Shown here piece by piece: positions 42,890-52,066 of a stretch of DNA of 64,000 nt; position 1 is the stretch's first letter; each line of letters opens with the position of its first letter. The DNA is from Gammaproteobacteria bacterium (lineage in GTDB: Bacteria; Pseudomonadota; Gammaproteobacteria; Pseudomonadales; Azotimanducaceae). The notes beneath the pieces are model-generated. The model had not been told where the DNA came from and did no database searches. It saw nothing but the letters and a program-made list of their open reading frames with translations. A program made the translations under genes and the position numbers. The stretch covers positions 1-64,000 of the forward strand of contig JAPOYV010000011.1 of assembly GCA_026706385.1 (NCBI GenBank). Direction: 5' to 3'.

Positions 42890-42931
42890 CTTGCGAGGGG
42901 CAAGCCCCTCGCGCTCCCCGGCTGAGGGCTC
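42890..42931 (-). repeat. 45-bp palindromic repeat, intergenic copy
   Basis: Starts directly at the stop of the 2Fe-2S subunit gene. It shares GAGCCCTCAGCCGGGGAGC and the GCGAGGGG/CCCCTCGC stem with two tandem copies inside rluC at 57257-57342. The loop differs (CTTG here, GAA there), keeping the stem. It sits between two genes of one operon and may set their expression ratio. Confidence 0.8.
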
Positions 42932-43411
42932 TTAGGCCTCGTAAGCCAGTTCTTCCGCTGAAGCCTGCACGGCGCGGACGATCTTGTCGTAGCCCGTGCA
43001 GCGGCACAGGTTGCCGGCCAGCCAGTAGCGGATGGTGGTCTCGTCCGGGTTCTTGTGCTTGTCGAGCAGCGCCTTGGTGGCGACGATGAAGCCGGGAGTG
43101 CAGATGCCGCACTGCAGAGCGGCGTGCTCCAGGTACTTCTCCTGGATGACGTGCAGCCCGTCCGGACCTGCGATGCCCTCGATGGTGGTCACCTCCTGGC
43201 CATCGACCTCGACGCCGAGGCAAAGGCAGGAGCACACCAGCCGGCCGTTGATCATGACCGAGCAGGCGCCGCAATCGCCCGTCGCGCAGCCTTCCTTGGT
43301 GCCGGTGAGCGCGAGTTCGTCGCGCAGCACGTCAAGGAGCGATTGCTGGGGCTCGCAGAGGAATTCCGTCGCGTCCCCGTTGATGGAGGTGGATACGTGT
43401 ACTTTGCTCAT
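42932..43411 (-). CDS. (2Fe-2S)-binding small subunit of molybdenum hydroxylase (CoxS-like)
   Basis: A 159-residue iron-sulfur subunit. The plant-ferredoxin type cluster ligands are in GCATGDCGACSVMINGRLVCSC (C-x4-C-x2-C, then the fourth Cys), and the second cluster ligands are in QCGICTPGFI and LCRCTGYDKIV. Electrons pass from the molybdenum site through these clusters to FAD. The stop codon abuts a palindromic repeat, leaving a 99-base gap to the large subunit. AAGGAA precedes the ATG. Confidence 0.94.
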   Translation of the reverse strand: MSKVHVSTSINGDATEFLCEPQQSLLDVLRDELALTGTKEGCATGDCGACSVMINGRLVCSCLCLGVEVDGQEVTTIEGIAGPDGLHVIQEKYLEHAALQCGICTPGFIVATKALLDKHKNPDETTIRYWLAGNLCRCTGYDKIVRAVQASAEELAYEA

Positions 43412-43438
43412 GGATGTTCCTTAGCTCAAATCTTGCGG

Positions 43439-44317
43439 TCAAAGGGCGGCGGCACGGTCGCGGGCGATCGCGCCGGCGCGCTTGGTCAGCACGCCGACCA
43501 CCTTCTTGCGGTACTCGATGGTGCCGCGCTTGTCCGTGATGGGTTTCGCCAGCGCGCTCGATGCCGCGGCCGCGGCGGCAAGGGCATCGTCGTCGACCTT
43601 CGTGCCGACCAGGGCGGCGGCGGCATCCGGGACCGGCAAGGCGGTGATCGCCACCGCGCCGATCGCGACCTTGGCCGCCGTGCATGTTCCGCTGTCGTCC
43701 AGCGAGAGCGCCACGCCAGCACCGCATACCGCAATGTCCATCTCCGTGCGCGGGATGAAACGCAGGTAGGCGTCGGACGTCTTGCCCTTGGGTCGGGGAA
43801 TCTTGAAGCCGACGAGGAATTCTCGCTCGGTGAGGATGTTGGTACCGACGCCGGTAACGAAATCCTCCACCGGCACTTCCTTGTTGCCGCCGGGCGAAGC
43901 GACGACGCACACCGCGCCGCAGGCGATGAGCGCCGGGATGGTGTCACCAGCCGGGGATGAGTTGCACAGGTTACCGCCGATGGTCGCGCGGCCCTGGATC
44001 TGCGTGGAGCCGATCAGGTCGGCGGCTTCGATGAGGCCCGGAAGAAGGGCCTTGAGTTCGTCGTTTTCGTTGAGTTTCGCGGATACGATCGCCGCGCCCA
44101 TGTAGATCTCGTCGGCGCCGATGTCGAGTTCGTTCGCCTCGGCGACGGTCTTGACGTCGACGAACGTCCGCGGGCCCTTGTCGATGGACCGCATCTGCAC
44201 CAGGACATCCGTGCCCCCCGCAAGCATCTGCGTGCGCGTGCCGGCATCCGCTGCCGCGCCGAGTTGCGCCAGCGCATCGGCGACGTTCGTCGGCGCGTGG
44301 TAGGCGTAAGCCCCCAT
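43439..44317 (-). CDS. FAD-binding medium subunit of molybdenum hydroxylase (CoxM-like)
   Basis: A 292-residue FAD subunit. The FAD blocks are QMLAGGTDVLVQMR and the pair ATIGGNLCNSSPAGDTIPALIAC (given as IGGNLCNSSPAGD and TIPALIAC). FIPRTEMDIAVCGAGVAL lies in the C-terminal half. ATG at 44317 is used because AAGGGA is seven bases upstream; the GTG at 44323 abuts the same site. First gene of the M-S-L operon. No dedicated Moco maturation gene (MocA or XdhC type) is adjacent. Confidence 0.92.
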   Translation of the reverse strand: MGAYAYHAPTNVADALAQLGAAADAGTRTQMLAGGTDVLVQMRSIDKGPRTFVDVKTVAEANELDIGADEIYMGAAIVSAKLNENDELKALLPGLIEAADLIGSTQIQGRATIGGNLCNSSPAGDTIPALIACGAVCVVASPGGNKEVPVEDFVTGVGTNILTEREFLVGFKIPRPKGKTSDAYLRFIPRTEMDIAVCGAGVALSLDDSGTCTAAKVAIGAVAITALPVPDAAAALVGTKVDDDALAAAAAASSALAKPITDKRGTIEYRKKVVGVLTKRAGAIARDRAAAL

Positions 44318-44442
44318 ATTCACTCCCTTCCCAACATACGAAAGCGGGTAAGTTTATATCAGAATGCCTCCGGCGTAGGCCACGGTGCCAGCGTGGATTT
44401 CCGGCAGCGACGGCGCGGGGCAGCGCGTGTCGTGGGCACGGC

Positions 44443-44448
44443 TACAAT
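44443..44448 (+). promoter_or_regulatory. Putative -10 box TACAAT
   Basis: GGCTACAAT, the same nine bases as upstream of acpP on the other strand, 30 bases before the TTG start of the Xaa-Pro peptidase gene. The -35 is weak. Confidence 0.4.
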
Positions 44449-44477
44449 GGACCCGTTCACATCGACCGGAACGTCCC

Positions 44478-45824
44478 TTGTCATTCGAGAAACCCGAGTT
44501 CGCCGCTCACCTGGGATGCGTCGCCAGCCACTGGGGAGAGGCGCTGGCAGAGAACCGCTACGACGCCGCGGTGGTTCCCGCGGGGGCGCCCGCGATGTAC
44601 TACCAGGACGACCAGTCCCCGCCGTTCCATCCCAATCCGCACTTCGCGCGCTTATATCCGGACGACAATTGCGCGGGGTCGGTTCTCCTGGTCCGCCCCG
44701 GCGCCATTCCGAAGCTCTACTTCTCCCAGCCGAGCGGTTATTGGCATGTGTCGCCGTCCCTCCCCCACTGGGCCGACGCCTTTGACGTGGAGACCCATGA
44801 CGACGACGAGACCCTGTTGCGATCCCTCGTACAGGATCTTGCGCGCTGCTCCCGGGTTGCGCTCGTTGGGCCCGACGAGACGTTCAGCGCCAACCTACCT
44901 CTCGCCGCGGTCAACCCGGAGCGGCTGGTCAACCAACTGGTGTTCGCGCGGGCCACCAAAACGTCGTTCGAATTGGCGCGGATGCGCGAAGCCACCGCCA
45001 TCGGCGTCCGCGGCCATTTGGCCGCGCGCGATGCGTTTCGCTCGGGCGGCAGCGAATTCGACATCCACATGGCCTACCTCGGGGCAAGCGGGCAAGAGGA
45101 GAGCAAGCTGCCGTACCCGAACATCATCGCGCTCAACGAGCACGCCGGCATCCTTCACTACCAGCACTACGACCGGGAGCCGCCAGCGCGCGGGCACAGC
45201 TTCCTGATCGACGCTGGTGGACGTTCTGGGGGCTACCACTCGGACATCACGCGCACCTACAGCGCCAATCCCGGGGACGACTTCGACGCCCTCGTGACCG
45301 CCCTCGACGAGAAACAGCAGGCGCTCGTCGGCGAGATCCGCGCCGGACTCTCCTACGTCGACCTGCATACGCGCATGCACCACGAGACGGCCGATCTCCT
45401 TGTGCGCTTCGGCCTGATCCGGTGCAGCGCAGAAAGCGCCTTCGACCGCAAGATCACCGATGCGTTTTTCCCCCACGGCCTCGGCCACCTGCTGGGGCTG
45501 CAGACCCACGATGTCGGCGGCAAGCTCGCCAACGCCGACGGTGACGAGGTGGAATCCCCGGAGCGCTTTCCGTCCCTGCGCTACACGCGCGCGATCGACC
45601 TGGGCCACGTGTTCACGGTCGAGCCCGGGTTGTATTTCGTCCCCATGCTGCTCGAGGCGTTGCAGGGCTCCGCGGCTGGCGCGGACGTGGACTGGGCCAA
45701 GGTCGACGCGCTGCGGCCGTGCGGCGGCATCCGAATCGAGGACAACGTCGTCGTGACCAGCGACGGCGCCGACAACCTGACCCGGCCCGCGTTCGCGCAG
45801 CTCGATCAACCGGGGGAGACCTAG
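44478..45824 (+). CDS. pepQ: Xaa-Pro dipeptidase (M24, PepQ-like)
   Basis: A 448-residue M24 metallopeptidase. The metal ligands appear in order: two Asp in LIDAGGRSGGYHSDITRTY (within IDAGGR and SDITRTY), His in FFPHGLGHLLGLQTHDVGG (PHGLGHLLGLQTHD), Glu in VFTVEPGLYF and Glu in GIRIEDNVVV. The N-terminal part (PAGAPAMYYQDDQ, then YWHVSP) fits proteobacterial PepQ. It cleaves dipeptides with C-terminal proline. TTG at 44478 gives the usual length; an ATG at 44385 adds 31 unconserved residues. The next gene starts seven bases after its stop. Confidence 0.88.
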   Translation: MSFEKPEFAAHLGCVASHWGEALAENRYDAAVVPAGAPAMYYQDDQSPPFHPNPHFARLYPDDNCAGSVLLVRPGAIPKLYFSQPSGYWHVSPSLPHWADAFDVETHDDDETLLRSLVQDLARCSRVALVGPDETFSANLPLAAVNPERLVNQLVFARATKTSFELARMREATAIGVRGHLAARDAFRSGGSEFDIHMAYLGASGQEESKLPYPNIIALNEHAGILHYQHYDREPPARGHSFLIDAGGRSGGYHSDITRTYSANPGDDFDALVTALDEKQQALVGEIRAGLSYVDLHTRMHHETADLLVRFGLIRCSAESAFDRKITDAFFPHGLGHLLGLQTHDVGGKLANADGDEVESPERFPSLRYTRAIDLGHVFTVEPGLYFVPMLLEALQGSAAGADVDWAKVDALRPCGGIRIEDNVVVTSDGADNLTRPAFAQLDQPGET

Positions 45825-45830
45825 CAGGCC

Positions 45831-47948
45831 GTGCGCCTAACCCTCGGGGCGCTGTTCGGCCCCACGCCTCTCGTCGGCCCGACGCCAACGCAGGTCAAGC
45901 TGTCGCCGGACGGCCGGTTCGCCAGCTTCCTGCGTCCGGCCGCGGACGACCGCGAGCGTCTGGAGCTGTGGTTGATGGACCTGCGCCACGGCCACGCCAA
46001 AGCGCTGTCACCAGATCTCGCGGCGCCCGCAGGGGGAGAGATGACAGCCGAGGAGCGGGCCGAACGCGAGCGCCGCCGCTCGTTCGCCGGCGGGATCACT
46101 TCGCATCAATGGCATCCCGATGGCGAGCACATCCTGCTCGTCGCACACGGTGCCGCCTACCTGGCCCGGATCGCGGATGGCAAAGTAACCGCGGTGACCC
46201 CCACGCTAAGCCGGCAGACCGGCATCCGCCTATCCCCTCACGGCACCTACTTGAGCTACGTGCGCGATGGCGACCTCTATTCCAGCGCGCTCGACAACGG
46301 TGTGGAGCACCGCTTGACCACCGACGGCGGCGGCACCGTTAGCAACGGCTTGCCCGAGTTCATCGCCCAGGAGGAAATGCACCGCTTCGACGGCCACTGG
46401 TGGTCGCCGGACGAGCGAACACTCGCGTTCACCCGAGTCGACACCGCGCCGATTGCCGTGAGCTACCGGCACGAGGTGCTTAGCGGGTCGATCGACGTGA
46501 TCCCGCAGCGCTATCCCTTCGCGGGCGCGGCCAACGCCGAGGTAGGACTCGCGCTCACCGATCTCGGCTCCGGCGAGACGCGCTGGCTGGACTGGCGGCT
46601 TGCCGACGACGACTACCTGGCGCGCGTACGCTTCGGCCCGGACGGTGCCTTGTACGTTCAGGCCCAGTCCCGCGACCAGAAGCGGCTCACGCTGCGCCGG
46701 TGGATCGGTGGCCAGTGGAGCGATGTCTTGACGGAAGACGCCGCAACCTGGGTGAACCTGCACGACAATCTCAAGTTCGCCGGCAAGGCCCTGCTATGGA
46801 CCTCCGAGCGCGACGGCACCGCCCGCCTGTACGCCGCCAACGGCAAAGGGGACGTGGACTGCGTCACCCCTGATCTCGGCCGCGTCAACGCCATCCTCGG
46901 CGCCGACGCGACGCGCGCCTGGGTCACGGCCTACCGAGACGACCCGACCGGGCAGGATGTATTCGAGGTGAGTCTTCGCGACCGTAGCAGCCGCGCGTTG
47001 ACACCCGGAGACGCCTGGCACGATGGTGTTGTCAACGGGCGCGCCGGGGTCGCCTTGATCACCCGGTCTTCTCCGACGGAGCCTGGATCGGTGCGGCTCA
47101 TCGACCTGCACAAGCGCCGCGCCGGGCGCCTGGTCTCGGGCGGCCCGGTGAACGGTAGTCATCCCTATTTCGCGTACCTCGACGCGCATGTGGCGCCCGA
47201 ATTCGGCCAAATCGACACGGCCGGCGAGACCCTGCACTTCCGGCTCACCAAGCCGTCCCCGTTCGATCCCGCGCGGCGCTACCCGGCACTCGTGCACGTC
47301 TACGGCGGGCCGGGCGTGCAACGCGTCAGGCGAGACTTCCCGCCGCTCATCCAGCAGTTCCTGGCGCAGGCCGGGTTCGCGGTTTTCGAGCTCGACAACC
47401 GCGGCGGGAGCAACCGCCACAAGGACTTCGAAGACGCCATTCACGGCGAGCTGGGGCGCATCGAGGTGGACGACCAACTCGTCGGCGTCGACCACCTGCG
47501 CTCGCTGGCCTGGGTGGACCGCGAGCGCATCGGCGTATTCGGCCACTCCTACGGCGGCTACATGGTCTTGAAGTGCTTGGGCCGGACGGCCGCGACGGGT
47601 ACGTTCGCCGCGGGGGTCAGCATCGCGCCGGTCACGCGCTGGGAGCTCTACGATACGCACTACACCGAACGTTACCTCGGCACGCCCGCCGACAACCTGG
47701 CGGGGTACGCCCGGAGTTCGGTGTTTCCTGCGGTCGAGGCCATCGATGTGCCCCTGCTCCTGATGCATGGCATGGCCGACGACAACGTCCTGTTCAGCCA
47801 CTCCACCGAACTGATGCGGGTCCTGCAGGACGCGGGGGTGCCTTTCGAACTGATGACCTATCCGGGCTCCAAGCACGCCCTACAGGAGCGGAGCGTCGCC
47901 ATTCACCGCTACCGCTACCTGCTGGAGTTTTTCGGGCGCAACCTCTGA
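45831..47948 (+). CDS. S9B dipeptidyl-peptidase IV-like serine peptidase
   Basis: A 705-residue peptidase without a signal peptide. The N-terminal beta-propeller includes LPEFIAQEEMHRFDGHWWSPD, whose E-E pair (AQEEMHR) binds the substrate amino terminus in DPP IV. The hydrolase domain has HVYGGPGVQRV, the Ser in FGHSYGGYMVL, the Asp in HGMADDNVLF and the His in GSKHALQ. It removes N-terminal dipeptides. GTG start. With pepQ it forms a two-step route from proline-rich peptides to amino acids in the cytoplasm. Confidence 0.9.
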   Translation: MRLTLGALFGPTPLVGPTPTQVKLSPDGRFASFLRPAADDRERLELWLMDLRHGHAKALSPDLAAPAGGEMTAEERAERERRRSFAGGITSHQWHPDGEHILLVAHGAAYLARIADGKVTAVTPTLSRQTGIRLSPHGTYLSYVRDGDLYSSALDNGVEHRLTTDGGGTVSNGLPEFIAQEEMHRFDGHWWSPDERTLAFTRVDTAPIAVSYRHEVLSGSIDVIPQRYPFAGAANAEVGLALTDLGSGETRWLDWRLADDDYLARVRFGPDGALYVQAQSRDQKRLTLRRWIGGQWSDVLTEDAATWVNLHDNLKFAGKALLWTSERDGTARLYAANGKGDVDCVTPDLGRVNAILGADATRAWVTAYRDDPTGQDVFEVSLRDRSSRALTPGDAWHDGVVNGRAGVALITRSSPTEPGSVRLIDLHKRRAGRLVSGGPVNGSHPYFAYLDAHVAPEFGQIDTAGETLHFRLTKPSPFDPARRYPALVHVYGGPGVQRVRRDFPPLIQQFLAQAGFAVFELDNRGGSNRHKDFEDAIHGELGRIEVDDQLVGVDHLRSLAWVDRERIGVFGHSYGGYMVLKCLGRTAATGTFAAGVSIAPVTRWELYDTHYTERYLGTPADNLAGYARSSVFPAVEAIDVPLLLMHGMADDNVLFSHSTELMRVLQDAGVPFELMTYPGSKHALQERSVAIHRYRYLLEFFGRNL

Positions 47949-47965
47949 GCAGCGCAACGACGTCG

Positions 47966-48844
47966 TCAGGACCTCGGGGGAAAACCCTCGTGGCGCCACA
48001 ACTCCGCCCACAGCAGGAACAGCCGGTGCAACTGCATGACCCGGTTGAGGCCGGTGTTGGCAACCGCCATGGCGCGCAAGCGCTGCAGTTCGTCGGCGAA
48101 GTCGAGCAGGTGCCCCGGATTCTCGAGCCTATGGCGCATTGCCCAGTGCACGATGCGCAGCCAGCGCGCGGTCAGATCGGCGAGGCTCGCCTCGCGGTGC
48201 CGTTCCGCCACTTCGAGAGCCCTGTCCGGGTGCTGGGGCGCCTCGACGAGAGCGGACATGAGGGGTTCTTCGCCGCGCTCGACCGCGTCACGCACCGTGA
48301 ACGGAGCCGATCCGTACTCGATAGCCAAGTGTTGGGCGCGCTCCCGATCGACACCGGCTTCGGCGAGCCACGCCATCACCACGTCATCGCTCGCCGGGTG
48401 CACCTCCAGGCGCTGGCAACGGCTGCACACGGTGGGTAGCAAGCGCTCCGGGGCACCGGTCACCAGTACGGCGAAGCTGTTGTCGGGCGGCTCCTCCAAG
48501 GACTTCAGCAAGGCGTTGGCGGCGTTCTGGTTCATACAGTCCGCAGCGACGATGACGGCCGCCTTGCGGCCCGCGAAGCGCGGCGTCTGATGCAGGAACT
48601 CGATGGTCGCGCGCATCTGGTCCACCTTGATGGTGCCCGCCTCGGGTTCCACCCAACGCAGGTCCGGATGCGCCACCTCCCGCGGATTCTGCGCGGGGTC
48701 CAAACGCAGCAGTCGCGTGACGAGGGTCGCCGCGACGGTCTCTTCGCCCCATCCGCCCGGCCCCTGGATGAGAAGCCCGTGTGGAAGGCGGTCGTAGATG
48801 GCGTCTAGGCGCTCAAGCGGGGCCGCCAGCCAGGGCGGTGTCAT
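47966..48844 (-). CDS. holB: DNA polymerase III delta' subunit
   Basis: A 292-residue clamp-loader subunit. HGLLIQGPGGWGEETVAATL is a Walker-A-like loop without the usual Lys-Thr, as expected for the non-hydrolysing delta'. NQNAANALLKSLEEPP and the SRC motif in TVCSRCQRLE are diagnostic. It starts with an ATG that overlaps the tmk stop in ATGA. The order mltG-tmk-holB is as in E. coli and relatives; the pilZ and tatD genes that often follow are absent, replaced by the convergent DPP gene. Confidence 0.93.
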   Translation of the reverse strand: MTPPWLAAPLERLDAIYDRLPHGLLIQGPGGWGEETVAATLVTRLLRLDPAQNPREVAHPDLRWVEPEAGTIKVDQMRATIEFLHQTPRFAGRKAAVIVAADCMNQNAANALLKSLEEPPDNSFAVLVTGAPERLLPTVCSRCQRLEVHPASDDVVMAWLAEAGVDRERAQHLAIEYGSAPFTVRDAVERGEEPLMSALVEAPQHPDRALEVAERHREASLADLTARWLRIVHWAMRHRLENPGHLLDFADELQRLRAMAVANTGLNRVMQLHRLFLLWAELWRHEGFPPRS

Positions 48845-49491
48845 GCCGAGCACGCAACGCCTGCCAGGAATCGTTCCACGGCAGCCGTCACGTCTGCGCT
48901 GACGTCGGCAAGGGGTCGGCTTGCGTCGATCTCGACCACCCGGGCCTCGCTTCGGGCACGCTCGCGGTACGCCGCACGCACCCGGTCGAAGAACGCCTTC
49001 GGCTCGCCCTCGAAGCGGTCGTGGTCGCGGTCGGCGATGCGCGCCATCGCCGTGCCGGCGGGCGCATCGAGATACAGCGTCATATCCGGCCATCGGGTGC
49101 CGTGCACCCAAGCCGCGAGTTGCTCGACGATGGCGACGTCCAGGCCGCGACCGCCGGACTGGTAGGCGAAGGTGGAGTCGGTGAACCGGTCGCACAGCAC
49201 CCATCGACCCTCGGCCAGTGCAGGCTCGATTACGGTGTGGACATGCTGAGCGCGGGCGGCGAAAACGAGCAGCGCCTCGGCCAACGGCGTCACCCGTTCG
49301 TCTCGGCGCGCAAGCAGGACCTCCCGAATCTCCTCCGCCAGCGTCGTGCCACCGGGTTCCCGGGTGACGAGCACGTCGTAGCCCCGACGCGCGAGGATGT
49401 CCCCGATCAGCCTCAGGTTGGTCGTCTTGCCGACGCCCTCCCCGCCTTCCAGCGTGATGAAACGGCCGCGCTGTTCAACACGCCGCTTCAC
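48841..49491 (-). CDS. tmk: Thymidylate kinase
   Basis: A 216-residue kinase making dTDP from dTMP. The P-loop is LEGGEGVGKTTN, the DRX-type dTMP site DRFTDSTFAYQ, and TREPGGTTLAEEIR the Arg-bearing TMP loop. The start is GTG at 49491, overlapping the mltG stop (GTGA); the longer frame to 49923 is a shadow of mltG. Its stop overlaps the holB ATG, so the three genes are translationally chained. Confidence 0.94.
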   Translation of the reverse strand: MKRRVEQRGRFITLEGGEGVGKTTNLRLIGDILARRGYDVLVTREPGGTTLAEEIREVLLARRDERVTPLAEALLVFAARAQHVHTVIEPALAEGRWVLCDRFTDSTFAYQSGGRGLDVAIVEQLAAWVHGTRWPDMTLYLDAPAGTAMARIADRDHDRFEGEPKAFFDRVRAAYRERARSEARVVEIDASRPLADVSADVTAAVERFLAGVACSA

Positions 49492-50492
49492 AGCGTCTGC
49501 CGCAATTGGTAGCGACGCACCGCGGCGTTGTGCTGCTCGAGGTCGGCGGAGAACTCGCTGGTGCCATCGCCGCGCGCGACGAAGTACAGATCGTCGTCCT
49601 CGGACGGGTGCAATGCCGCCTCGATGGACGCCCGCCCCGGCAACGAGATGGGCGTCGGCGGCAACCCGCGATGGCGGTAGGTGTTGTACGGATGGTCGGC
49701 AGCGAGATCCGCGCGCTTCAGATCGCCGTCGAAAGCCGCGCCGAGGCCGTAGATCACGGTCGGGTCCGACTGCAGCCGCATATTGCTCGCCAACCGGTTG
49801 AGGAAAACGCTGGCGATTCGTGGCCGGTCGACGTCCAGTCCGGTCTCCTTCTCGATCATCGAAGCCAGAATGAGCGCTTGGCGCTGGTTCTCGTAGGTCA
49901 CGCGCGGATCCCGTTGCGCCCAAGCGCCGGTGAGGATCTCCTGCATCCGCAGGTGGGCGCGACGCAGCAGCTCCGATGCCGTGTCGTCGCGCTCGAAAAG
50001 GTACGTATCGGGGAAGAAGGCACCTTCCGCATTGCCCTCAAGACCGAGCCGTGCCATCAAGTCCGCAGTGGTTGCGCCGTCGAGGTCAAAGTCCACGCGC
50101 TCGTCCGCCGCCAGGGCGGCGACGGCTTCCGCCGCCGTCCCTCCCTCGGTGATTCGGAAACGGTGCTGCACGACGTCGCCGCTCACCAGCCGGTCGAGCA
50201 ACTCGTCGGCCGTTTCGCCCGGACCAACCGCGTACTCGCCGCGCCGCAACGACGAGGCCAGGTTGCGGTGCCGGGCGCGCAGCGAGAACCAGGTCGGGTC
50301 GACGACCCCGGACGCGCCTAGCGAGCCGGCCACGGTGCCGAGCGTCGCGCCCGCCGGAACGATGAACACCGTTTCGGAGGCCAGCGGCAACGGTTGGCTC
50401 GCCCACCGCCCTAGGAAGACGTTGACCGAGGCGAGCACCGCGACACCCGCCACGATGACCGCGGCGGGGACCAGCAGCACGCCCTTGTTCAT
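49488..50492 (-). CDS. mltG: Endolytic peptidoglycan transglycosylase MltG (YceG-like)
   Basis: A 334-residue protein with an N-terminal membrane anchor (LLVPAAVIVAGVAVLASVNVF). A LysM-like YceG domain (FIVPAGATLGTVAG) follows. The catalytic domain has ALILASMIEKETG, whose Glu is the catalytic residue, then IASVFLNRL, RLQSDPTVIYG and LPPTPISLPGRASIEAALHP. It cleaves nascent glycan strands at the inner membrane. It starts four bases after fabF; pabC, often placed between them, is missing. Confidence 0.94.
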   Translation of the reverse strand: MNKGVLLVPAAVIVAGVAVLASVNVFLGRWASQPLPLASETVFIVPAGATLGTVAGSLGASGVVDPTWFSLRARHRNLASSLRRGEYAVGPGETADELLDRLVSGDVVQHRFRITEGGTAAEAVAALAADERVDFDLDGATTADLMARLGLEGNAEGAFFPDTYLFERDDTASELLRRAHLRMQEILTGAWAQRDPRVTYENQRQALILASMIEKETGLDVDRPRIASVFLNRLASNMRLQSDPTVIYGLGAAFDGDLKRADLAADHPYNTYRHRGLPPTPISLPGRASIEAALHPSEDDDLYFVARGDGTSEFSADLEQHNAAVRRYQLRQTL

Positions 50493-50496
50493 GGAT

Positions 50497-51735
50497 TCAC
50501 ACGGCGGTGAAGATCAACGTGCCGTTGGTACCCCCGAATCCGAACGAATTGGACAGCACGGCCGAGATCGGCATGTCGCGTGCATCGTGCGGGATGTAGT
50601 CCAGGTCGCACTCCGGATCGGGATTGTCCAGGTTGATCGTGGGCGGCGCGACGTCGTTCGCGACCGCTAGCACAGAGAAGATGCCCTCCACGGCACCCGC
50701 GGCCCCCAGCAGGTGGCCGATCATCGACTTGCTCGAGCTGATCGGCACATTGGTATCGGCGCCGAATACCGACTTGATCGACAGCGTCTCGGCGATGTCG
50801 CCCTGCGGCGTCGACGTGCCGTGGGCGTTGATGTAGTCGATCTGCTCCGGGTTGAGGCTCGCATCCGTCAAGGCGTTGCGCATGGCCGACACGGCGCCTC
50901 GACCGTCGTCCGGTGGGCTGGTGATGTGGAACGCATCGGCACTCATGCCGAAGCCGGCCACCTCGCAATAGATCGTCGCCCCGCGCGCCTTGGCGCGTTC
51001 GTATTCCTCGAGGACGAGGACGCCGGCGCCGTCGCCGAGGACGAAACCGTCACGGTCCCGGTCCCAGGGCCGGCTGGCCTTCTCTGGCTCGTCGTTGCGG
51101 GTGGACAAGGCGCGCATGGAGGAGAAGCCGGCCACGGTGACCGGCGAAGTGGCCTGCTCGGATCCGCCGACGACCATGGCGTCGGCCTCGCCGTACTGGA
51201 TCATGCGCATGCCGAAGCCGATGTTGTGCGTGCCGGTGGTGCAGGCGGTCACCACGGCGATGTTCGGGCCGCGGAAGCCGTAGCGAATGGAAAGCTGCCC
51301 CGAGATCATGTTGATGACGCTCGACGGCACGAAGAAGGGGGAGACGCGGCCCGGGCCGCGATTCACGCAGGTGGTGTGGGTGGCTTCGATCGTATTGATG
51401 CCGCCGATGCCGGAGCCTATGGCCACGCCAATGCGCTCGCCGTCGCCGTTCGCATCCTCGAGTCCGGCGTCGCGTACCGCCTGGATCCCGGCGATCATCC
51501 CGTATTGTATGAAGGGGTCGATCCGACGCGCTTCCTTGCGGTCGATGTAATCGGCGACGTCGAGGTTCTTCACCGCCGCGCCGATGGTTACGCTGTGCTC
51601 GCTGACGTCGAAGGCGTCGATCGGCGCAGCCCCGCTGACGCCGGCCAACGAGTTCGCCCAGCCCTCCTCGACCGTGTTGCCTATCGGCGACAGCAGGCCC
51701 AAGCCGGTAACGACGACTCGTCTTTTACCCCCCAT
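50497..51735 (-). CDS. fabF: 3-oxoacyl-[acyl-carrier-protein] synthase II
   Basis: A 412-residue elongating ketosynthase. [16 protein letters not shown] opens it. The catalytic Cys is in [12 protein letters not shown] and the two His in [11 protein letters not shown] and [29 protein letters not shown] closes the chain. It condenses malonyl-ACP with acyl-ACP. It lies 14 bases after acpP. With no fabH seen in this cluster, the first condensation must be done by an enzyme encoded elsewhere. Confidence 0.95.
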   Translation of the reverse strand: MGGKRRVVVTGLGLLSPIGNTVEEGWANSLAGVSGAAPIDAFDVSEHSVTIGAAVKNLDVADYIDRKEARRIDPFIQYGMIAGIQAVRDAGLEDANGDGERIGVAIGSGIGGINTIEATHTTCVNRGPGRVSPFFVPSSVINMISGQLSIRYGFRGPNIAVVTACTTGTHNIGFGMRMIQYGEADAMVVGGSEQATSPVTVAGFSSMRALSTRNDEPEKASRPWDRDRDGFVLGDGAGVLVLEEYERAKARGATIYCEVAGFGMSADAFHITSPPDDGRGAVSAMRNALTDASLNPEQIDYINAHGTSTPQGDIAETLSIKSVFGADTNVPISSSKSMIGHLLGAAGAVEGIFSVLAVANDVAPPTINLDNPDPECDLDYIPHDARDMPISAVLSNSFGFGGTNGTLIFTAV

Positions 51736-51749
51736 GGCAGCGAGTTGCC

Positions 51750-51983
51750 CTACTTGTGCGCCTGAATGTAGTCGATGGCCTCTTTCACGGTCGTGATGTT
51801 CTCCGCTTCCTCATCGGGAATCTCGGTCTCGAACTCCTCCTCCAAGGCCATGACGAGTTCGACGGTGTCCAGCGAGTCCGCGCCGAGGTCGTCCACGAAC
51901 GATGCTTCTTCCTTGACCTCTTCTTCCTTGACGCCCAACTGTTCGCAGATGAGTCTTTTGACTCGTTCCTCAACGCTGCTCAT
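51750..51983 (-). CDS. acpP: Acyl carrier protein
   Basis: A 77-residue acidic four-helix protein with the phosphopantetheine serine in [19 protein letters not shown] (DSL motif). It carries acyl chains for FabD, FabF and FabG and for PlsX. ATG at 51983 has AAGGAG eight bases upstream; an in-frame TTG at 51989 is too close to that site. A 206-base gap to fabG, with a hairpin repeat and a TACAAT box, suggests it has its own promoter. Confidence 0.96.
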   Translation of the reverse strand: MSSVEERVKRLICEQLGVKEEEVKEEASFVDDLGADSLDTVELVMALEEEFETEIPDEEAENITTVKEAIDYIQAHK

Positions 51984-52033
51984 GTTCAAGACTCCTTAAA
52001 AGATCCGAAGTGTTCGATTCGAAGCGGGCGCGT

Positions 52034-52039
52034 ATTGTA
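52034..52039 (-). promoter_or_regulatory. Putative -10 box of an acpP promoter
   Basis: Minus-strand GGCTACAAT; transcription would start near 52027, about 44 bases before the acpP ATG. The hexamer recurs before two plus-strand genes in this window. acpP commonly has its own strong promoter. The -35 is weak. Confidence 0.45.
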
Positions 52040-52066
52040 GCCGCATTTCAGGAGGCCTTGAGGACG

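Noticed and set aside
40616-44317. Carbon monoxide dehydrogenase (coxMSL)
   Set aside because: The subunit order fits, but the large-subunit loop reads AYRAPG, not the AYRCSFR of form I CO dehydrogenase, so a generic molybdenum hydroxylase is the safer call.
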